Shown here piece after piece: positions 1 through 7,463 of a stretch of DNA of 64,000 nt. Source of the DNA: CAZYFH01 sp965249175 (GTDB lineage: Bacteria; Acidobacteriota; Vicinamibacteria; Vicinamibacterales; UBA8438); the NCBI GenBank assembly GCA_965249175.1, contig OZ252227.1, positions 5,518,001-5,582,000 of the forward strand, written 5' to 3'. The translations under genes and the position numbers were made by a program. How positions within the stretch are numbered: position 1 is the first letter of the stretch; each line of letters begins with the position of its first letter. Below the pieces are notes generated by a model. The model had not been told where the DNA came from, ran no database searches, and saw only the letters and a list, made by a program, of their open reading frames with translations.

Positions 1-130
1 CGAGTGCGGCGTTGAGCTTCGCCACGTAGGTCGCGTGATGCTTCCCGTGGTGGATGCGCATTGTCTGCTCGTCGACGTGGGGTTCGAGCGCGTTGAAATC
101 GTAGGGCAGCGGGGGCAGCTCATGGGCCAT
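1..130 (-). CDS. sod: Superoxide dismutase (Fe/Mn type), N-terminal 43 residues only
   Basis: The gene reads leftward off the window edge, so only its first 43 codons are present. Reading from the ATG at 128-130 gives MAHELPPLPYDFNALEPHVD followed by an IHHGKHHATYV segment. That is the N-terminus of Fe/Mn superoxide dismutases, which convert superoxide to peroxide and oxygen. His27 (in RIHHGKHH) matches the first metal ligand of the family. An AGAAGGAG ribosome site lies about 8 bases upstream. Fe or Mn specificity cannot be judged because the C-terminal metal-binding half is missing. It has the same orientation as nadA but is separated from it by 123 bp that include a GCCCCG/CGGGGC stem (156-173). 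Confidence 0.9.
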   Translation of the reverse strand, partial: MAHELPPLPYDFNALEPHVDEQTMRIHHGKHHATYVAKLNAAL

Positions 131-253
131 CGGGAGTTCTCCTTCTATCGAATCGCCCCGGTGAGTCGGGGCACTGGCTCACGGCGTCGGCGGCGCGATC
201 TCGCCTCCGCCAGAAGCCGGGACAACGTGCAACCAACGAGTCTAGTGTTCTCG

Positions 254-1387
254 TTAATGGATTGACAACATGCGGTCGAGGGCCACCCGCGTCCAGTGCG
301 TCTCGCGATCGGGGACGGCGATCCGGTTGTGGACCCGTCCGTCCACCAGGCCCTCGAGCACCCACAGCAAGTGGTTTGGCGAGACGCGAAACATCGTCGA
401 GCAGAGACAGCCGATCGGGTCGAGTGTCATGACGGTCCGCGCAGGTGCCACGTCATCCGCAAGTCGATTGACGAGGTGCACCTCCGTGCCGACCGCCCAC
501 ACCGAACCGGCCGGGCTCGTCGTGACAGCGTTGATGATGGCCTCCGTCGACCCGCTCTCGTCGGCGGCCTGCACCACCTCCCACGTGCATTCGGGGTGCA
601 CGATGACGCGCACGTCCGGATGCATGCGCCGTATGTGTGCCACCTGTGGAACGGTGAACCGCGTGTGGACGGAGCAGTGCCCTTTCCAGAGGATGATGCG
701 TGCGGTGCGCACCTCGTCGGCCGTCAAGCCGCCGTCGGGCACATCGGGATCCCAGACGACCATCTGATCGAGTGGCACCCCCATGGCGTACGCCGTGTTC
801 CGGCCGAGATGCTGGTCGGGGAGGAAGAGGATCTGATCGCCACGTTCCCAGGCCCACCGCAACGTCGCCTCGGCATTGCTCGACGTGCAGACGACACCGC
901 CCCGCTCACCGCAAAAGGCTTTGATCGATGCGGCCGAGTTTATGTAGGTCACCGGCACGACGTCCGTCGCGCCCATCCCCTCCAGATCCGTCCAGCACGC
1001 CTCGAGCTGGTCGGCCGCCGCCATATCGGCCATCGAGCAACCGGCCGCGAGATCCGGGAGGATGACCCGTTGATGCGACCCGCTCAGCACGTCCGCGCTC
1101 TCCGCCATGAAGTGCACGCCGCAGAACACGATGTAGTCGGCGCTTCCGCGCTCGGCTGCCTGGCGGGCAAGGCGGAATGAATCACCGGTGCAGTCGGCGA
1201 ACTTGATCACCTCATCGCGCTGATAGTGATGACCCAGGATCAGCACGTGCGTGCCAAGGGCTGCCTTGGCCGCGATGATCCGGTCATCCATTTCGGCATC
1301 CGCCAGCCCAAGGTAACGGTCGGGAAGTGGCTGGCGATCACCAGCGTCGTCTTGCTCGAACCGAGTCGGCACCTCGATGGTCATCAT
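254..1387 (-). CDS. nadA: Quinolinate synthase NadA
   Basis: NadA condenses iminoaspartate with dihydroxyacetone phosphate to quinolinate, the first committed product of de novo NAD synthesis, using an oxygen-sensitive [4Fe-4S] cluster. The 377-residue product has the family's LGHHYQRDEV and FCGVHFMAES segments. Likely cluster ligands are Cys89 (FCGVHF), Cys167 (VVCTSSNA) and a cysteine of the C-terminal GCLCSTM motif (Cys327/329). Cys267 (HPECTW) is also conserved in the long form. The start is one of two adjacent ATGs behind a GGAGG. No nadB or nadC is adjacent. A dyad operator 26-43 bp upstream of the start (separate entry) suggests redox or nutritional control. Identification is secure. 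Confidence 0.96.
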   Translation of the reverse strand: MMTIEVPTRFEQDDAGDRQPLPDRYLGLADAEMDDRIIAAKAALGTHVLILGHHYQRDEVIKFADCTGDSFRLARQAAERGSADYIVFCGVHFMAESADVLSGSHQRVILPDLAAGCSMADMAAADQLEACWTDLEGMGATDVVPVTYINSAASIKAFCGERGGVVCTSSNAEATLRWAWERGDQILFLPDQHLGRNTAYAMGVPLDQMVVWDPDVPDGGLTADEVRTARIILWKGHCSVHTRFTVPQVAHIRRMHPDVRVIVHPECTWEVVQAADESGSTEAIINAVTTSPAGSVWAVGTEVHLVNRLADDVAPARTVMTLDPIGCLCSTMFRVSPNHLLWVLEGLVDGRVHNRIAVPDRETHWTRVALDRMLSIH

Positions 1388-1412
1388 CGGCGTCCTCCCA
1401 GCGAGCCACAGC

Positions 1413-1430
1413 TTGTGAAATATTTCTCAA
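1413..1430. promoter_or_regulatory. Near-palindromic operator upstream of nadA (Rex- or CRP/FNR-like)
   Basis: TTGTGAAATATTTCTCAA is an 18-bp dyad with one mismatched pair around a perfect GAAATATTTC centre. It lies 26-43 bp upstream of the nadA start, in AT-rich DNA inside a GC-rich region. The form resembles Rex operators (TTGTGAN6TCACAA), which control NAD and redox genes in other phyla. It also fits the TGTGA-N6-TCACA spacing of CRP/FNR proteins. A second dyad, GTGATCTTATCAC, lies at 1479-1491. The sequence is seen directly; the regulator is inferred. Confidence 0.5.
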
Positions 1431-1442
1431 GCCAGCGCTATG

Positions 1443-1471
1443 AAAAAGGCCAGACCCCTTGGGGAGATCTG
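1443..1471 (-). terminator. Possible intrinsic terminator after mqnE
   Basis: On the minus strand a CAGA...CCCC-AA-GGGG-TCTG stem-loop is followed by GCCTTTTT. It lies about 90 nt downstream of the mqnE stop and upstream of the nadA operator. It would separate the two transcripts. The stem is short and bulged, so this is tentative. Confidence 0.4.
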
Positions 1472-1557
1472 ACGCTAAGTGATCTTATCACGGCATGGGA
1501 GGCCGGCGTCGTTGCCGCACGCCAGAAGGCGGGCGGGCGAGCGGGCGGGGCTTGAAG

Positions 1558-2658
1558 CTACGCGGGATGTGCAACGACGTTGTAGAAGGTGTCGCGCTCG
1601 ACTGGCTCGCGTCCGGCGTCGCGGATAAGTCGAGTGATCTCTCCCGGGGTCATCACCTCGGGCGTCGGGGCACCGGCCATATGGTAGATGCGCTCCTCCT
1701 GTACCGTCCCATCCAGATCGTCGGCTCCGAACCATAAGGCGGTTTGCGCCACCTCGACACCGGTCGCGATCCAAAACGCCTTGACGTGCGGGACGTTGTC
1801 GAGCATCAGCCGCGCGACAGCGTGGACGCGCAGGGTGTCGGCGGCGGTCGGCGCTGGAAGCTTGCGCATCTGGTTGTTGTCGGGATGGAACGCGAGCGGG
1901 ATGAACGCTTGAAAGCCGGAGGTCTCGTCCTGCAACGCACGCGCGCGCAGCATGTGGTCGACGCGCTCGGCGTCGGTCTCGATGTGTCCGTAGAGCATCG
2001 TCACGTTGGACCGCATCCCGAGACGATGCGCGAGACGGTGGATCGCGAGGTACCGGTCGGCGTCCGCCTTGTCGTGGGCGATCTTGCGACGCACCCGCTC
2101 GGAGAACACCTCGGCGCCGCCGCCGGGCAGCGAGTCGAGGCCCGCGTCCATCAACTCGCGCAGGATCTGCTCGTCGGTCTTGCCATACAGCTCGGCGAAG
2201 AACGCGATCTCGACCGCGGTGAAACACTTCAGGCGGATATCCGGCCTGATCCGCTTGAAGCCGCGCAACAGGTCGAGGTAGTAGTCCCACGGCAGATCGG
2301 GATGCAACCCGTTGACGACGTGCACCTCCGTCAGCCCCTGGTCGGACCGCTCGCGCAGCTTGTCCCAGGCCTGCTCCAGACTCATCGTGTAGGCGCCCGA
2401 ATCGCCCGGACGCAGCCTCGCGAACGCGCAGAAGAGACAGCTGGCGACACACACGTTGGTGGCCTCGAGCCGGATGTTGTGATTGAAGAAGGTGCGGTCG
2501 CCGTGCCGCCGCTCACGCTCCCGATTCGCGAGCCACCCGACCGCCAGCAGGTCGGGACACTCGAACAGCCGAATGCCGTCATCGAGGTCGAGACGGATCT
2601 CGGAATCGAGCTTGGCCGAAATGTCGTCGAGTCCGGCGGCTGTGAGGCGAGCGTGCAT
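1558..2658 (-). CDS. mqnE: Aminofutalosine synthase MqnE (radical SAM)
   Basis: MqnE joins 3-enolpyruvyl-oxybenzoate to SAM to form aminofutalosine in the futalosine route to menaquinone. The radical-SAM motif is visible as NVCVASCLFCAF (Cys70, Cys74, Cys77). A TMLYGHIETDAERVDH segment followed by FQAFIPLAFHPDN is typical of MqnE rather than MqnC or CofH. The open frame runs about 285 bases further upstream, into the divergent riboswitch region, but that extension has no family similarity. The ATG at 2656-2658 (MHARLTAAGLDD) gives 366 residues, the usual length. No clear ribosome site precedes it. mqnD lies at 6031 and a menG-like gene at 24353, so the pathway is scattered. Confidence 0.93.
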   Translation of the reverse strand: MHARLTAAGLDDISAKLDSEIRLDLDDGIRLFECPDLLAVGWLANRERERRHGDRTFFNHNIRLEATNVCVASCLFCAFARLRPGDSGAYTMSLEQAWDKLRERSDQGLTEVHVVNGLHPDLPWDYYLDLLRGFKRIRPDIRLKCFTAVEIAFFAELYGKTDEQILRELMDAGLDSLPGGGAEVFSERVRRKIAHDKADADRYLAIHRLAHRLGMRSNVTMLYGHIETDAERVDHMLRARALQDETSGFQAFIPLAFHPDNNQMRKLPAPTAADTLRVHAVARLMLDNVPHVKAFWIATGVEVAQTALWFGADDLDGTVQEERIYHMAGAPTPEVMTPGEITRLIRDAGREPVERDTFYNVVAHPA

Positions 2659-2789
2659 GGGTCGCGGCGACCGGGAGGCGGAGCAGATAATTCCGGGAAC
2701 GACTCTGTACCCTACTTCATTCGGTCTTCCCTGTCGTCGACCCACGGGCCGAGACGAGCCGTGGGGATGGGCTGCTATACTCAGCCACC

Positions 2790-2965
2790 GTTCGACGCTT
2801 CCCGATGATCTTGGGAAGTGGGTGAGAGTCCCACACGGTCCCGCCACTGTAAGTGGGGAGTGGGGCGGCCCGCCGGTGCCATGGGCACCCGTCACTGCGC
2901 TCCGTCGAGCGTGGGAAGACGCTGCCGCTTCACGGCGAACCACAAGTCAGGACACCAGATCATAG
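2790..2965 (+). ncRNA. Cobalamin riboswitch
   Basis: The conserved blocks appear in order: GGGAAGTGGGTGAGAGTCCC, the CCCGCCACTGTAAGTGGGGAG core, GGGAAGACGCTGCC, then the B12 box AAGTCAGGACACC at 2944-2956. It precedes the btuD-btuC-btuF genes, as expected for cobalamin-repressed B12 uptake. A TATACT -10 element lies at 2776-2781, placing the transcript start just before the first helix; its -35 is weak. Arm ends are approximate. Confidence 0.93.
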
Positions 2966-3209
2966 GGCGGCCTCTTCCCCGCTCCGGTTACCACCGGGCG
3001 CGGGCGGTCGGCGCGTGGTCACGCCGACGCGAGGTCTCATGTTCGGTCGTTTCTCCTTCCGCGACCTTCGGTCGCCGCCACGGCGGTCGCCCGACACCCT
3101 CGCCACCGCTACCCGCAGCCGCCACGGCCAACGGACGATCGACCCGGCCCATCCCAGCCCCCGCGCGACGATGCGCCCCTCGGTGGCGTCGATATGAGAG
3201 GAGTGCCGG
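2966..3209 (+). other. Leader between the riboswitch and btuD
   Basis: About 240 bases carry no credible gene. The only distinct structure is a GCGACC-TTC-GGTCGC hairpin at 3061-3075, without a T-run. It could belong to the riboswitch expression platform, but no clear terminator/antiterminator pair is evident. Confidence 0.4.
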
Positions 3210-4049
3210 TTGCTTCGCGCTGACGCCGTGTCGTTCGCCTACGGGCAGTCGCCGGTCCTCGAAGAGGTGTCTCTCGAGGCCGGAGGTCGCCAGCGGCTCG
3301 GCATCATCGGACCGAACGGCTCCGGGAAGACGACCTTGCTCCATCTGCTCGCGGGACTGCTCGAGCCGACGAGCGGCGAGGTGCGCCTCGCGGACGAGCC
3401 GATGCGGCGTCTGGCACGGACGGGCGTCGCGAGACGAATGGCGCTGGTACCGCAGGAGACGCAGCTCGCGTTCGACTACTCGGTGCTCGAAATCGCGCTC
3501 ATGGGGCGGCACCCGCACCTTGGCGCGTTCCAGCTCGAGGGCCCCGACGACCTGGCCATCGCGCACAACGCGCTCCGGGCGACCGGCACCGACCATCTCG
3601 CGGCGCGCCGGTTCACGACGCTGAGCGGTGGTGAAAAACAGCGGGTCGTCATCGCGAGCGCGCTGACGCAACTGATGCCCGCACCCAGTGCGCAGACGCC
3701 GCCGGGCGACGTCATGCTGCTGCTGGACGAGCCGACCGCGTCGCTCGACCTCGGCTACCAGCTCGAGATTGCGGCGACGTTGCGGTCGCTCAGCGACCAT
3801 CGGAACATCACCCTGGTGGTGTCGACGCACGACCTCAACTTCGCCGTTGCCGTGTGCAGCGAGCTCGTGCTGCTGCGGGCAGGTCGCGTCATCGCCAGCG
3901 GCCCAACAGACCGCGTGCTGACCGCGGCCAACGTGCGCGCGTTGTATGGCGTGGAGGTCGACGTGACGCGCCACCCGGCTACCGGTCGACTCACTGTGGT
4001 GCCCGTCGGACCCTGGGTGGACGACGCGTCTCGAGAGGGTCGCCGGTGA
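3210..4049 (+). CDS. btuD: Vitamin B12 ABC transporter ATP-binding protein
   Basis: This is the ATPase of a BtuCDF/FecBCDE-type importer. All ABC motifs are present in the 279-residue product: Walker A GPNGSGKT (34-41), Q-loop VPQET, signature LSGGE (138-142), Walker B MLLLDEP (169-175) and the H-loop STHDL (His207). The TTG at 3210 is chosen because AGAGGAG lies a few bases upstream and the protein then begins at the usual LRADAVSFAYG; no in-frame ATG fits. Its stop overlaps the GTG of the permease gene by four bases, so translation is probably coupled. Substrate assignment rests on the upstream cobalamin riboswitch; on sequence alone a siderophore or heme importer would look similar. Confidence 0.9.
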   Translation: MLRADAVSFAYGQSPVLEEVSLEAGGRQRLGIIGPNGSGKTTLLHLLAGLLEPTSGEVRLADEPMRRLARTGVARRMALVPQETQLAFDYSVLEIALMGRHPHLGAFQLEGPDDLAIAHNALRATGTDHLAARRFTTLSGGEKQRVVIASALTQLMPAPSAQTPPGDVMLLLDEPTASLDLGYQLEIAATLRSLSDHRNITLVVSTHDLNFAVAVCSELVLLRAGRVIASGPTDRVLTAANVRALYGVEVDVTRHPATGRLTVVPVGPWVDDASREGRR

Positions 4050-5092
4050 CCGACCACCATGGCACACGTGCTGTTGTCGGTGTTGGCCACCCCACCATGC
4101 GGCGGCGGGTGCTCATCGTGCAGCTGCTGTTTGGTCTCGTCGCGCTCGCGGTCTGCCTCGCGGCGCCGCTCATCGGCCCGACACCCCTGCGGCTGGGCGC
4201 GGTGTTCGACCGCGGCGTGCCGTTCGCCGACAACGTCGACGCACAGATCTTCTTCATCGCACGTCTCCCACGGGCGCTCGCAGGTGCGCTCGTCGGCGCG
4301 GCGCTGGCGTCTGCCGGCGTCGTGCTCCAGGCGCTGCTGCGCAACCCACTGGCGACACCCTTCACGCTGGGTGTGTCCGCTGGAGCGTCACTGGGCGCCA
4401 TCCTCGTCATCATTCTCGGCGTGCCGCTGTCGGTCGTCGGCGTGCCGGCGGTCCCGCTCGCCAGCTTCGCCGGAGCACTCGGCGCGATTGGCATCGTCTA
4501 CGCGCTCGCGCGACTCCGCCGGCATGGGCTCTCGACGTCGGTCCTGCTGCTTGCCGGGGTCACGCTCAACTCGTTGTTCTCGGCCATCATCATGTTCGTG
4601 CAGTATCTGGCCGACTACACACAGAGCTTCCAGGCCATTCGCTACCTCATGGGCAACCTCGACGTCAGTAGCTACAGCCCGATCCTGTGGGCACTGCCGC
4701 TGCTGGTCGCCGCCGCCGCGGTGTTCGCCTGGCTGCCGCGTTCGCTCAATCTGCTCACGATGGGGGCGGATGGCGCGGCGGCCCGCGGTGTCGACGTCGT
4801 GCGCGCCCAGCGCGCCGCGTTTCTGAGCGCGTCGCTCGCCACTGGCGCGGCCGTCTCGCTTGGCGGCCCCATCGGCTTCGTCGGCATCATCGTGCCCCAT
4901 ATGGTGCGGCTCATGGTCGGATCGGACCACCGGCTGGTGCTGCCGGCGTCGGCCTGCTTCGGCGCCGCCTTCCTGGTGACGTGCGATGTCGCCGCACGGA
5001 CCCTCATGGCGCCGCTCGAGCTCCCGGTCGGGGTGATCACCGCGATGCTCGGCGGGCCATTCTTTCTGTGGTTGCTAGCGAGGAAGAAATGA
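4046..5092 (+). CDS. btuC: Vitamin B12 ABC transporter permease (FecCD/BtuC family)
   Basis: This is the inner-membrane permease of the importer. The 348-residue product is highly hydrophobic throughout and shows the FecCD signature ARLPRALAGALVGAALASAG followed by a RNPLATPFTLGVSAGASLGA segment. A GGPIGFVGIIVPHMVR segment near the C-terminus is the region that contacts the ATPase. The GTG at 4046 overlaps the btuD stop (GTGA); an ATG at 4097 is an alternative start that would drop a non-conserved leader. The 3' end overlaps btuF as ATGA. Length and motif order are normal. Confidence 0.92.
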   Translation: MTDHHGTRAVVGVGHPTMRRRVLIVQLLFGLVALAVCLAAPLIGPTPLRLGAVFDRGVPFADNVDAQIFFIARLPRALAGALVGAALASAGVVLQALLRNPLATPFTLGVSAGASLGAILVIILGVPLSVVGVPAVPLASFAGALGAIGIVYALARLRRHGLSTSVLLLAGVTLNSLFSAIIMFVQYLADYTQSFQAIRYLMGNLDVSSYSPILWALPLLVAAAAVFAWLPRSLNLLTMGADGAAARGVDVVRAQRAAFLSASLATGAAVSLGGPIGFVGIIVPHMVRLMVGSDHRLVLPASACFGAAFLVTCDVAARTLMAPLELPVGVITAMLGGPFFLWLLARKK

Positions 5093-6003
5093 ACGCAACT
5101 GCGCGGGTTCTAGCAGCCCGTGGTGAAAGTCGCGCTTTGCACCGCCACATCGTCGCGGCATCCGTATTCCTGCTCGCGCTCGGCGCCGTGCCTGCCCGCG
5201 CACAACAAGAGTCGGCCCCGCATCGCATCGTTTCGGTCGTACCGGCGGTCACCGAGATGTTGTTTGCCATCGGCGCCGCCTCGCGCGTGGTGGGGGTCAG
5301 CAGCTTCGCGCGGTTTCCGCCAGCGGTGAATGCGCTACCCCGCGTCGGTGCCCTGCTCGACCCCGACGTGGAGGGCATTCTTTCGCTCCGGCCGGAGCTG
5401 GTCGTGCTGTACGGCAGCCAAGTCGATGTGGTCGAGCAGATGACGCGCGCGCGCGTACGGGTGTTCGACTACCGGCACGGCGGCCTCACCGACATCACCG
5501 AGACGATGCGTCGCCTCGGCCGCGAGACGGGTCACGCGGCCGGGGCAAACCGCGCCGCAGCGAACATCGAGTCGGCCGTGACCGCCGTCCGCGCGCGGGT
5601 GGCCGGCCGCCGGCGCCCGCGCGTCTTGCTCGTGATGGGGCGCGACCCCGATGCGATCCGGAACGTCTACGCCAGTGGCGGCCGTGGGTTCCTCCACGAC
5701 ATGGTCGTCGCTGCTGGTGGAGACAACGTCTTCGCGGACATCGACCGAGAAGCGGTCCAGCCGTCGTCCGAGGGCATCCTCACCGCGGCGCCCGACGTCA
5801 TCCTCGAGATCAGAGCCGAAGGCCTCCTCGCGCCCGCCGAGGCGGCACGCCAGCGTGATGTGTGGCAGCAGTTCTCGACCATCCCGGCGGTTCGCAACCG
5901 TCGCGTTGTGGTCCTGACCGGGAACGACCTCATCGTGCCCGGGCCCAGGGTGGCCGGTGGGACCGAGCGCCTGGCACGGGCGCTCCATCCGGACGCGTTC
6001 TAG
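5089..6003 (+). CDS. btuF: Periplasmic B12-binding protein (BtuF-like)
   Basis: This is the substrate-binding protein of the importer, 304 residues. It has an N-terminal signal peptide with hydrophobic core IVAASVFLLALG and a probable cut after PARA. The mature protein follows the TroA/BtuF pattern: RIVSVVPAVTEMLFAIGAAS, a VGALLDPDVEGILSLRPELV segment and a central helix. ATG 5089 overlaps the btuC stop. The signal-peptide n-region is unusual: bases 5110-5135 (CTAG then CAGCCCGTGGTGAAAGTCG) match one end of the dispersed inverted-repeat family and the terminal repeat of the IS at 36585. Residues about 8-16 (LAARGESRA) are therefore repeat-encoded. The frame is open, so the protein may still be exported. 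Confidence 0.88.
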   Translation: MNATARVLAARGESRALHRHIVAASVFLLALGAVPARAQQESAPHRIVSVVPAVTEMLFAIGAASRVVGVSSFARFPPAVNALPRVGALLDPDVEGILSLRPELVVLYGSQVDVVEQMTRARVRVFDYRHGGLTDITETMRRLGRETGHAAGANRAAANIESAVTAVRARVAGRRRPRVLLVMGRDPDAIRNVYASGGRGFLHDMVVAAGGDNVFADIDREAVQPSSEGILTAAPDVILEIRAEGLLAPAEAARQRDVWQQFSTIPAVRNRRVVVLTGNDLIVPGPRVAGGTERLARALHPDAF

Positions 6004-6030
6004 CCGGGAATCCTGACCCCGGCGTCGCGG

Positions 6031-6858
6031 CTACGCCACGAATTCGACCGGGACCGGTTGTGGGATGAGCTTGCAGTCGTAGGCTTCTTGGTAGAGGCGT
6101 GCGACCGCAGCGCGGCCGCGCTCGCCGTAATCGAGCGTCAGCTCGTTCACATACATCCCGACGAACGTATCCGTGCGTTCCTGGTCGAGGCCGCGGCCGA
6201 ACTCGAGCGCGTACTCGATGGCCTTCGGGCGGTTGTCGAGCGCGTAGGCGATGCTGGCCCGCAGCAACCGGGACACCTCTCGCATCACGCTGTCGCCCAG
6301 ATCGCGGCGAATGACATTGCACCCGAGTGGCAGCGGCAAGCCATCCGTGCGATCCGACCACCAGCGACCGAGGTCAACGAGGCTGCGCAGTCCATCATCC
6401 GCGTAGGTGAGCTGGCCCTCGTGAATCAGTAGCCCGGCATCGACGCGGCCGTCGAGAACAGCCGCCTGGATGTCGTCGAATGGGACCACTTCATAGGCCA
6501 CTGCCGGATGGTAGAGCTGCAGCGCGAGATACGCCGTGGTCAGTGTCCCGGGGATCGCCACCGTGATGTCGTCGAGCGTCGTAGGGCCATCGGCCCGCGT
6601 CACCACGATCGGACCGTAGCGATCACCCATGCTCGCCCCGTGCGGCAACAACGCATAGCGGTCGTGGAGGTGTGCGTACGCGTGGAACGAGACGGCAGTC
6701 ACCTCGTAGGCGCCGTCGAAGGCGGCGCGATTGAGACTCTCGATGTCTGCGAGCACCTGATCGATTTCGAAACCATCCGAAGCGACGGCACCGGCAGCGA
6801 ACCCGTAGAACATGAACGCGTCGTCGGAATCAGGGCTGTGGGCAACGGTGATGCGCAT
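6031..6858 (-). CDS. mqnD: 1,4-dihydroxy-6-naphthoate synthase MqnD
   Basis: MqnD cleaves cyclic dehypoxanthine futalosine to 1,4-dihydroxy-6-naphthoate, a late step of futalosine-type menaquinone synthesis. The product has 275 residues, normal for the family. It opens with the diagnostic RITVAHSPDSDDAFMFYG. The LLIHEGQLTY segment carries the conserved histidine (His146) implicated in catalysis. The DGAYEVTAVSFHAYA segment is also typical. The ATG at 6856-6858 is the natural start. The gene ends convergently with btuF and lies four bases after the stop of the upstream membrane-protein gene, so those two are probably cotranscribed. Confidence 0.93.
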   Translation of the reverse strand: MRITVAHSPDSDDAFMFYGFAAGAVASDGFEIDQVLADIESLNRAAFDGAYEVTAVSFHAYAHLHDRYALLPHGASMGDRYGPIVVTRADGPTTLDDITVAIPGTLTTAYLALQLYHPAVAYEVVPFDDIQAAVLDGRVDAGLLIHEGQLTYADDGLRSLVDLGRWWSDRTDGLPLPLGCNVIRRDLGDSVMREVSRLLRASIAYALDNRPKAIEYALEFGRGLDQERTDTFVGMYVNELTLDYGERGRAAVARLYQEAYDCKLIPQPVPVEFVA

Positions 6859-6861
6859 GAC

Positions 6862-7389
6862 TCACTCGTCGTCGTCGTCGTCCGGCACCGCGTATGGGCC
6901 GGCCAACCGGACGACCATCGTCAAGCCGAAGAGCGTAATGACGGTGGCTGCCGCCAAGGCGAGATACCCCCCGGGCGCCATGGTCGGGCTCGGTTGTGTT
7001 TCGGCCGCCCCGCCGACCACGATGGCGCGCGCCTCGGAGCGGGCCCACGCCTGGTCGGCCGCCGAACGCTCCATCAGTTGCTCGCTCAGCAACACGATGG
7101 CGAACGCCGCGAGCCCGACGAGCAGCAGTGGATGACGCGAGTTCTTCCGTGTCGTAACGCTGAGCGCGGCCAGGACCACGGCCACGATGCCGAGCCCGAG
7201 CACCCACAGGCCGGCCACATCGGGCACACCGCCCAGCCGCTGCTCCCCCATCAACATCCAGGGCATGAACGCGCTTGCGGTGAGCGCCACCCCAGCCACG
7301 AGCGGCATGTAATACGCGCGCATGCTGTGCGCGAGCGCGCGACCCACGCCGCCGCGCAGTGACATAGACGGCGAGCATAGCACGGGCAT
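6862..7389 (-). CDS. Small membrane protein of unknown function
   Basis: No family is recognised. The product is about 175 residues with four probable membrane segments: YYMPLVAGVALTASAFMPWM, LWVLGLGIVAVVLAALSV, LLLVGLAAFAIVLLSEQL and LALAAATVITLFGLTMVV. A polar loop precedes the last helix, and the tail ends in a run of Asp/Glu. The ATG at 7387-7389 follows GGAGTGAGG; starts at MSLRGG or MRAYYM are also possible. Its stop is four bases before mqnD. A role in quinone or respiratory function is only suggested by this neighbour. Confidence 0.6.
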   Translation of the reverse strand: MPVLCSPSMSLRGGVGRALAHSMRAYYMPLVAGVALTASAFMPWMLMGEQRLGGVPDVAGLWVLGLGIVAVVLAALSVTTRKNSRHPLLLVGLAAFAIVLLSEQLMERSAADQAWARSEARAIVVGGAAETQPSPTMAPGGYLALAAATVITLFGLTMVVRLAGPYAVPDDDDDE

Positions 7390-7463
7390 GATCCTCACTC
7401 CGCCAGGACCAGTGTCCTAGCGCCCGGAGCACGCCTGCGTGTCTCGCGGTGCGAGCCGACCTG

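Noticed and set aside
1744..2808. Long open frame on the plus strand opposite mqnE
   Set aside because: It is the antisense shadow of a well-recognised radical-SAM gene, common in GC-rich DNA, with no family features.
7399..7463. Hairpin-like GGACCAGTGTCC in the gap before otsA's 3' end
   Set aside because: Too short and without a T-run; not supportable as a terminator.
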